Shown: positions 6,517 through 7,445 of the stretch, piece after piece | How positions within the stretch are numbered: the first letter of the stretch is position 1 | Layout of the letters: each line of letters opens with the position of its first letter | Source of the DNA: Lentisphaeria bacterium | Lineage (GTDB): Bacteria > Verrucomicrobiota > Lentisphaeria > Victivallales > Victivallaceae | Length of the DNA: 7,445 bases | NCBI GenBank assembly: GCA_900768515.1 | Contig: CAAGDG010000190.1 | Span: 1-7,445, forward strand | Direction: 5' to 3' | Made by a program: the position numbers and the translations under genes | Notes under the pieces: generated by a model | Seen by the model: only the letters and a program-made list of their open reading frames with translations | What the model was told of the DNA's origin: nothing | Databases searched by the model: none

Positions 6517-7062
6517 TCAAAGAACGACGAACATCTTCTGATACAGATCGGCGACCTCTTTTTCCCTGCCGAGAACGCCGGCGAACTTCGCGGCGAAAGC
6601 GAACACCGCTCCCGGCCCCCGGCCGGTGACCACCCGTTCATCCGCTTCCGCCGCCTCCCCGGTCGAAACTTCGCCGTCGAGGTATTCATCGAACCCGGGA
6701 TACATCGTGAACCGACGGCCGGAAAGCAGCCCCGCGCGCGCCAGCACAATCGGAGCGGCACAGATGGCGCCGACCACGCGGCCGGACTGCTCCATCTCCT
6801 GAACAAAGCGGATCACGGAGGCGGAGTTGTAAAGCGCCATCGCCCCATTGGTGCCGCCGGGGAGGTAGACCGCGTCGAACGATTCGGAGAGACACTCCGC
6901 AAAGAGCCGGTCCGCTTTGACGCGGCAGCCGTTGGCACAGGCGATCTCCAGATGATCCAGTCCGGCAAGAGTGACGTCGAAACCGAGGCGCCGAAGAACA
7001 TCCGCAACCGCCACGACCTCGAGCTCTTCGGCTCCATCCGCCAGAATTGCTACAATTTTCAT
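6517..7062 (-). CDS. DJ-1/PfpI family protein (DJ-1/YajL-like)
   Basis: A 181-residue single-domain protein of the DJ-1/PfpI superfamily that aligns well along its length with human DJ-1 as I recall it. The acidic partner is E15 in G-A-E-E-L-E (E18 of DJ-1), and the reactive cysteine is C101 in G-A-I-C-A-A-P (C106 of DJ-1), on the nucleophile elbow. L-P-G-G-x-x-G-A is at 67-74 and T-G-R-G-P-G near 146-151. The position matching DJ-1 H126 is Tyr121. Reported roles in the family include protein and small-molecule deglycase or glyoxalase activity, chaperone function and redox sensing; none can be assigned from sequence. The ATG at 7062 was chosen because GAGGAGAG lies about 5 bases upstream and the protein then begins at the first beta strand; an upstream extension to 7158 would cover the promoter region. 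It is the first gene of a probable two-gene unit with tgt and is divergent from the recombinase gene. Confidence 0.93.
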   Translation of the reverse strand: MKIVAILADGAEELEVVAVADVLRRLGFDVTLAGLDHLEIACANGCRVKADRLFAECLSESFDAVYLPGGTNGAMALYNSASVIRFVQEMEQSGRVVGAICAAPIVLARAGLLSGRRFTMYPGFDEYLDGEVSTGEAAEADERVVTGRGPGAVFAFAAKFAGVLGREKEVADLYQKMFVVL

Positions 7063-7091
7063 GATTTCTCTCCTCTGACAACCCTTGTAAA

Positions 7092-7108
7092 ATCCCGATC
7101 TGCGGGAT
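7092..7108. promoter_or_regulatory. Perfect inverted repeat in the DJ-1 family leader
   Basis: ATCCCG (7092-7097) and CGGGAT (7103-7108) are perfectly complementary around ATCTG. Read on the minus strand, the hairpin falls inside the predicted leader and its stem runs into four T residues, so it could act as a weak attenuator; as DNA it could be an operator half-site pair about 15 bases downstream of the predicted transcription start. Function is inference. Confidence 0.4.
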
Positions 7109-7129
7109 ACCTTAACATGTATTGTGCAT

Positions 7130-7158
7130 ACTATAGACCCGCAACCCGGATCTGGCAA
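7130..7158 (-). promoter_or_regulatory. Sigma70-like promoter for the DJ-1 family gene and tgt
   Basis: On the minus strand TTGCCA (7158-7153) and TATAGT (7135-7130) are separated by exactly 17 bases, each matching 5 of 6 consensus positions. Transcription would start near 7123, giving a leader of about 60 bases that contains the 7092-7108 hairpin and the GAGGAGAG ribosome-binding site. The -35 box lies just upstream of the divergent recombinase start codon (7161), so expression of the two genes may interfere. Confidence 0.6.
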
Positions 7159-7160
7159 TC

Positions 7161-7445
7161 ATGTTTGACCGTGATTTAAATGATTTTCTCGAATACCTGG
7201 TGGCGGAACGCGGCCTGAGCGCCAACACGGTCTCCGCCTACGAGAGCGATCTTCGCGTCTTTGCGGATTTCCTGGAGACCGCCGGGTTCTCCGACTTTTC
7301 CAGAGTCGATCGGGAAATCATTCTCGATTTTCTCGGGGAACAACGGGATGCGGGAATGGAGTCGGCGACCCTGGCACGCCGGCTGATCGCCATAAAAATG
7401 CTTTTTCGCCACCTTGCCGACGAGGGACGCATTCCGAACGACATC
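7161..7445 (+). CDS. Tyrosine recombinase XerC/XerD-type, N-terminal part (truncated by window edge)
   Basis: An open frame of 95 codons runs from the ATG at 7161 to the last base of the window with no stop. It encodes the N-terminal SAM-like core-binding domain of a Xer-type integrase: F-L-E-Y-L near the start, then L-S-A-N-T-V-S-A-Y-E-S-D-L (residues 20-32), and A-R-R-L-I-A-I-K-M-L-F-R-H-L near 74-87. These are the helices that clamp the DNA site. The catalytic domain with the R-H-R-Y residues would lie beyond the window. The layout resembles XerD somewhat more than XerC, but the choice is not secure, and a non-Xer integrase cannot be excluded. The start has only a weak Shine-Dalgarno (GGAT). 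In-frame sequence upstream reaches a TAG at 7134 without another ATG, which supports this start. It is transcribed away from the DJ-1 family gene. Confidence 0.88.
   Translation, partial: MFDRDLNDFLEYLVAERGLSANTVSAYESDLRVFADFLETAGFSDFSRVDREIILDFLGEQRDAGMESATLARRLIAIKMLFRHLADEGRIPNDI

Noticed and set aside
5488..7179. Plus-strand open frame of 563 codons opposite tgt and the DJ-1 family gene
   Set aside because: It is antisense to two genes with intact catalytic motifs. Its product is rich in R, G, D and H with no recognisable motif, as expected from GC-rich codon bias on the opposite strand.

Overview
The window is a compact, GC-rich (roughly 60% by eye) bacterial chromosomal segment. Six closely packed genes lie on the minus strand and are read from high to low coordinates. 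One partial gene at the right edge lies on the plus strand. An LptF/LptG-family permease points to a Gram-negative cell with an outer membrane. The pairing of a GH38 glycosidase with a xylose-isomerase-like TIM barrel protein, together with the base composition, would fit a carbohydrate-degrading bacterium such as a Lentisphaerota/PVC-group member. That placement is inference only, because no taxonomic marker was compared.

Layout from the right. At 7161-7445 (+) is the N-terminal core-binding domain of a XerC/XerD-type tyrosine recombinase, cut by the window edge. It diverges across 98 bases from a DJ-1/PfpI-family gene (6517-7062, -). A good sigma70-like promoter for the DJ-1 gene lies in that gap, followed by a small hairpin in the presumed leader. 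Only 27 bases after the DJ-1 gene comes tgt (tRNA-guanine transglycosylase, 5407-6489, -), so the two are probably co-transcribed. The 65-base gap after tgt holds a short terminator-like hairpin and a candidate promoter very close to the start of the LptF/LptG-family permease (4025-5341, -). A stand-alone AMMECR1-domain protein follows (3404-3961, -).

After a weak terminator-like hairpin with a six-U tract come a sugar-isomerase-like TIM barrel protein (2438-3316, -) and a GH38 alpha-mannosidase-like enzyme (38-2371, -). Both start with clear Shine-Dalgarno sequences, and they look like a two-gene carbohydrate unit. The isomerase Shine-Dalgarno lies exactly between the arms of a perfect 6-6-6 dyad. 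The 3' end of the GH38 gene, including its stop codon, lies inside a long hairpin that looks like an extragenic repeat.

The genes to the right are housekeeping or envelope functions (tRNA modification, lipopolysaccharide transport, chromosome-dimer resolution or site-specific recombination). The left pair is catabolic or accessory. I see no RNA gene, CRISPR array, insertion sequence or defence system. I did not find a convincing undescribed multi-gene system. The more interesting signals are small: the dyad around the Shine-Dalgarno, the hairpin ending the GH38 gene, an active-site substitution in the GH38 enzyme, and the lone AMMECR1 gene. No gene-free stretch longer than 100 bases occurs.
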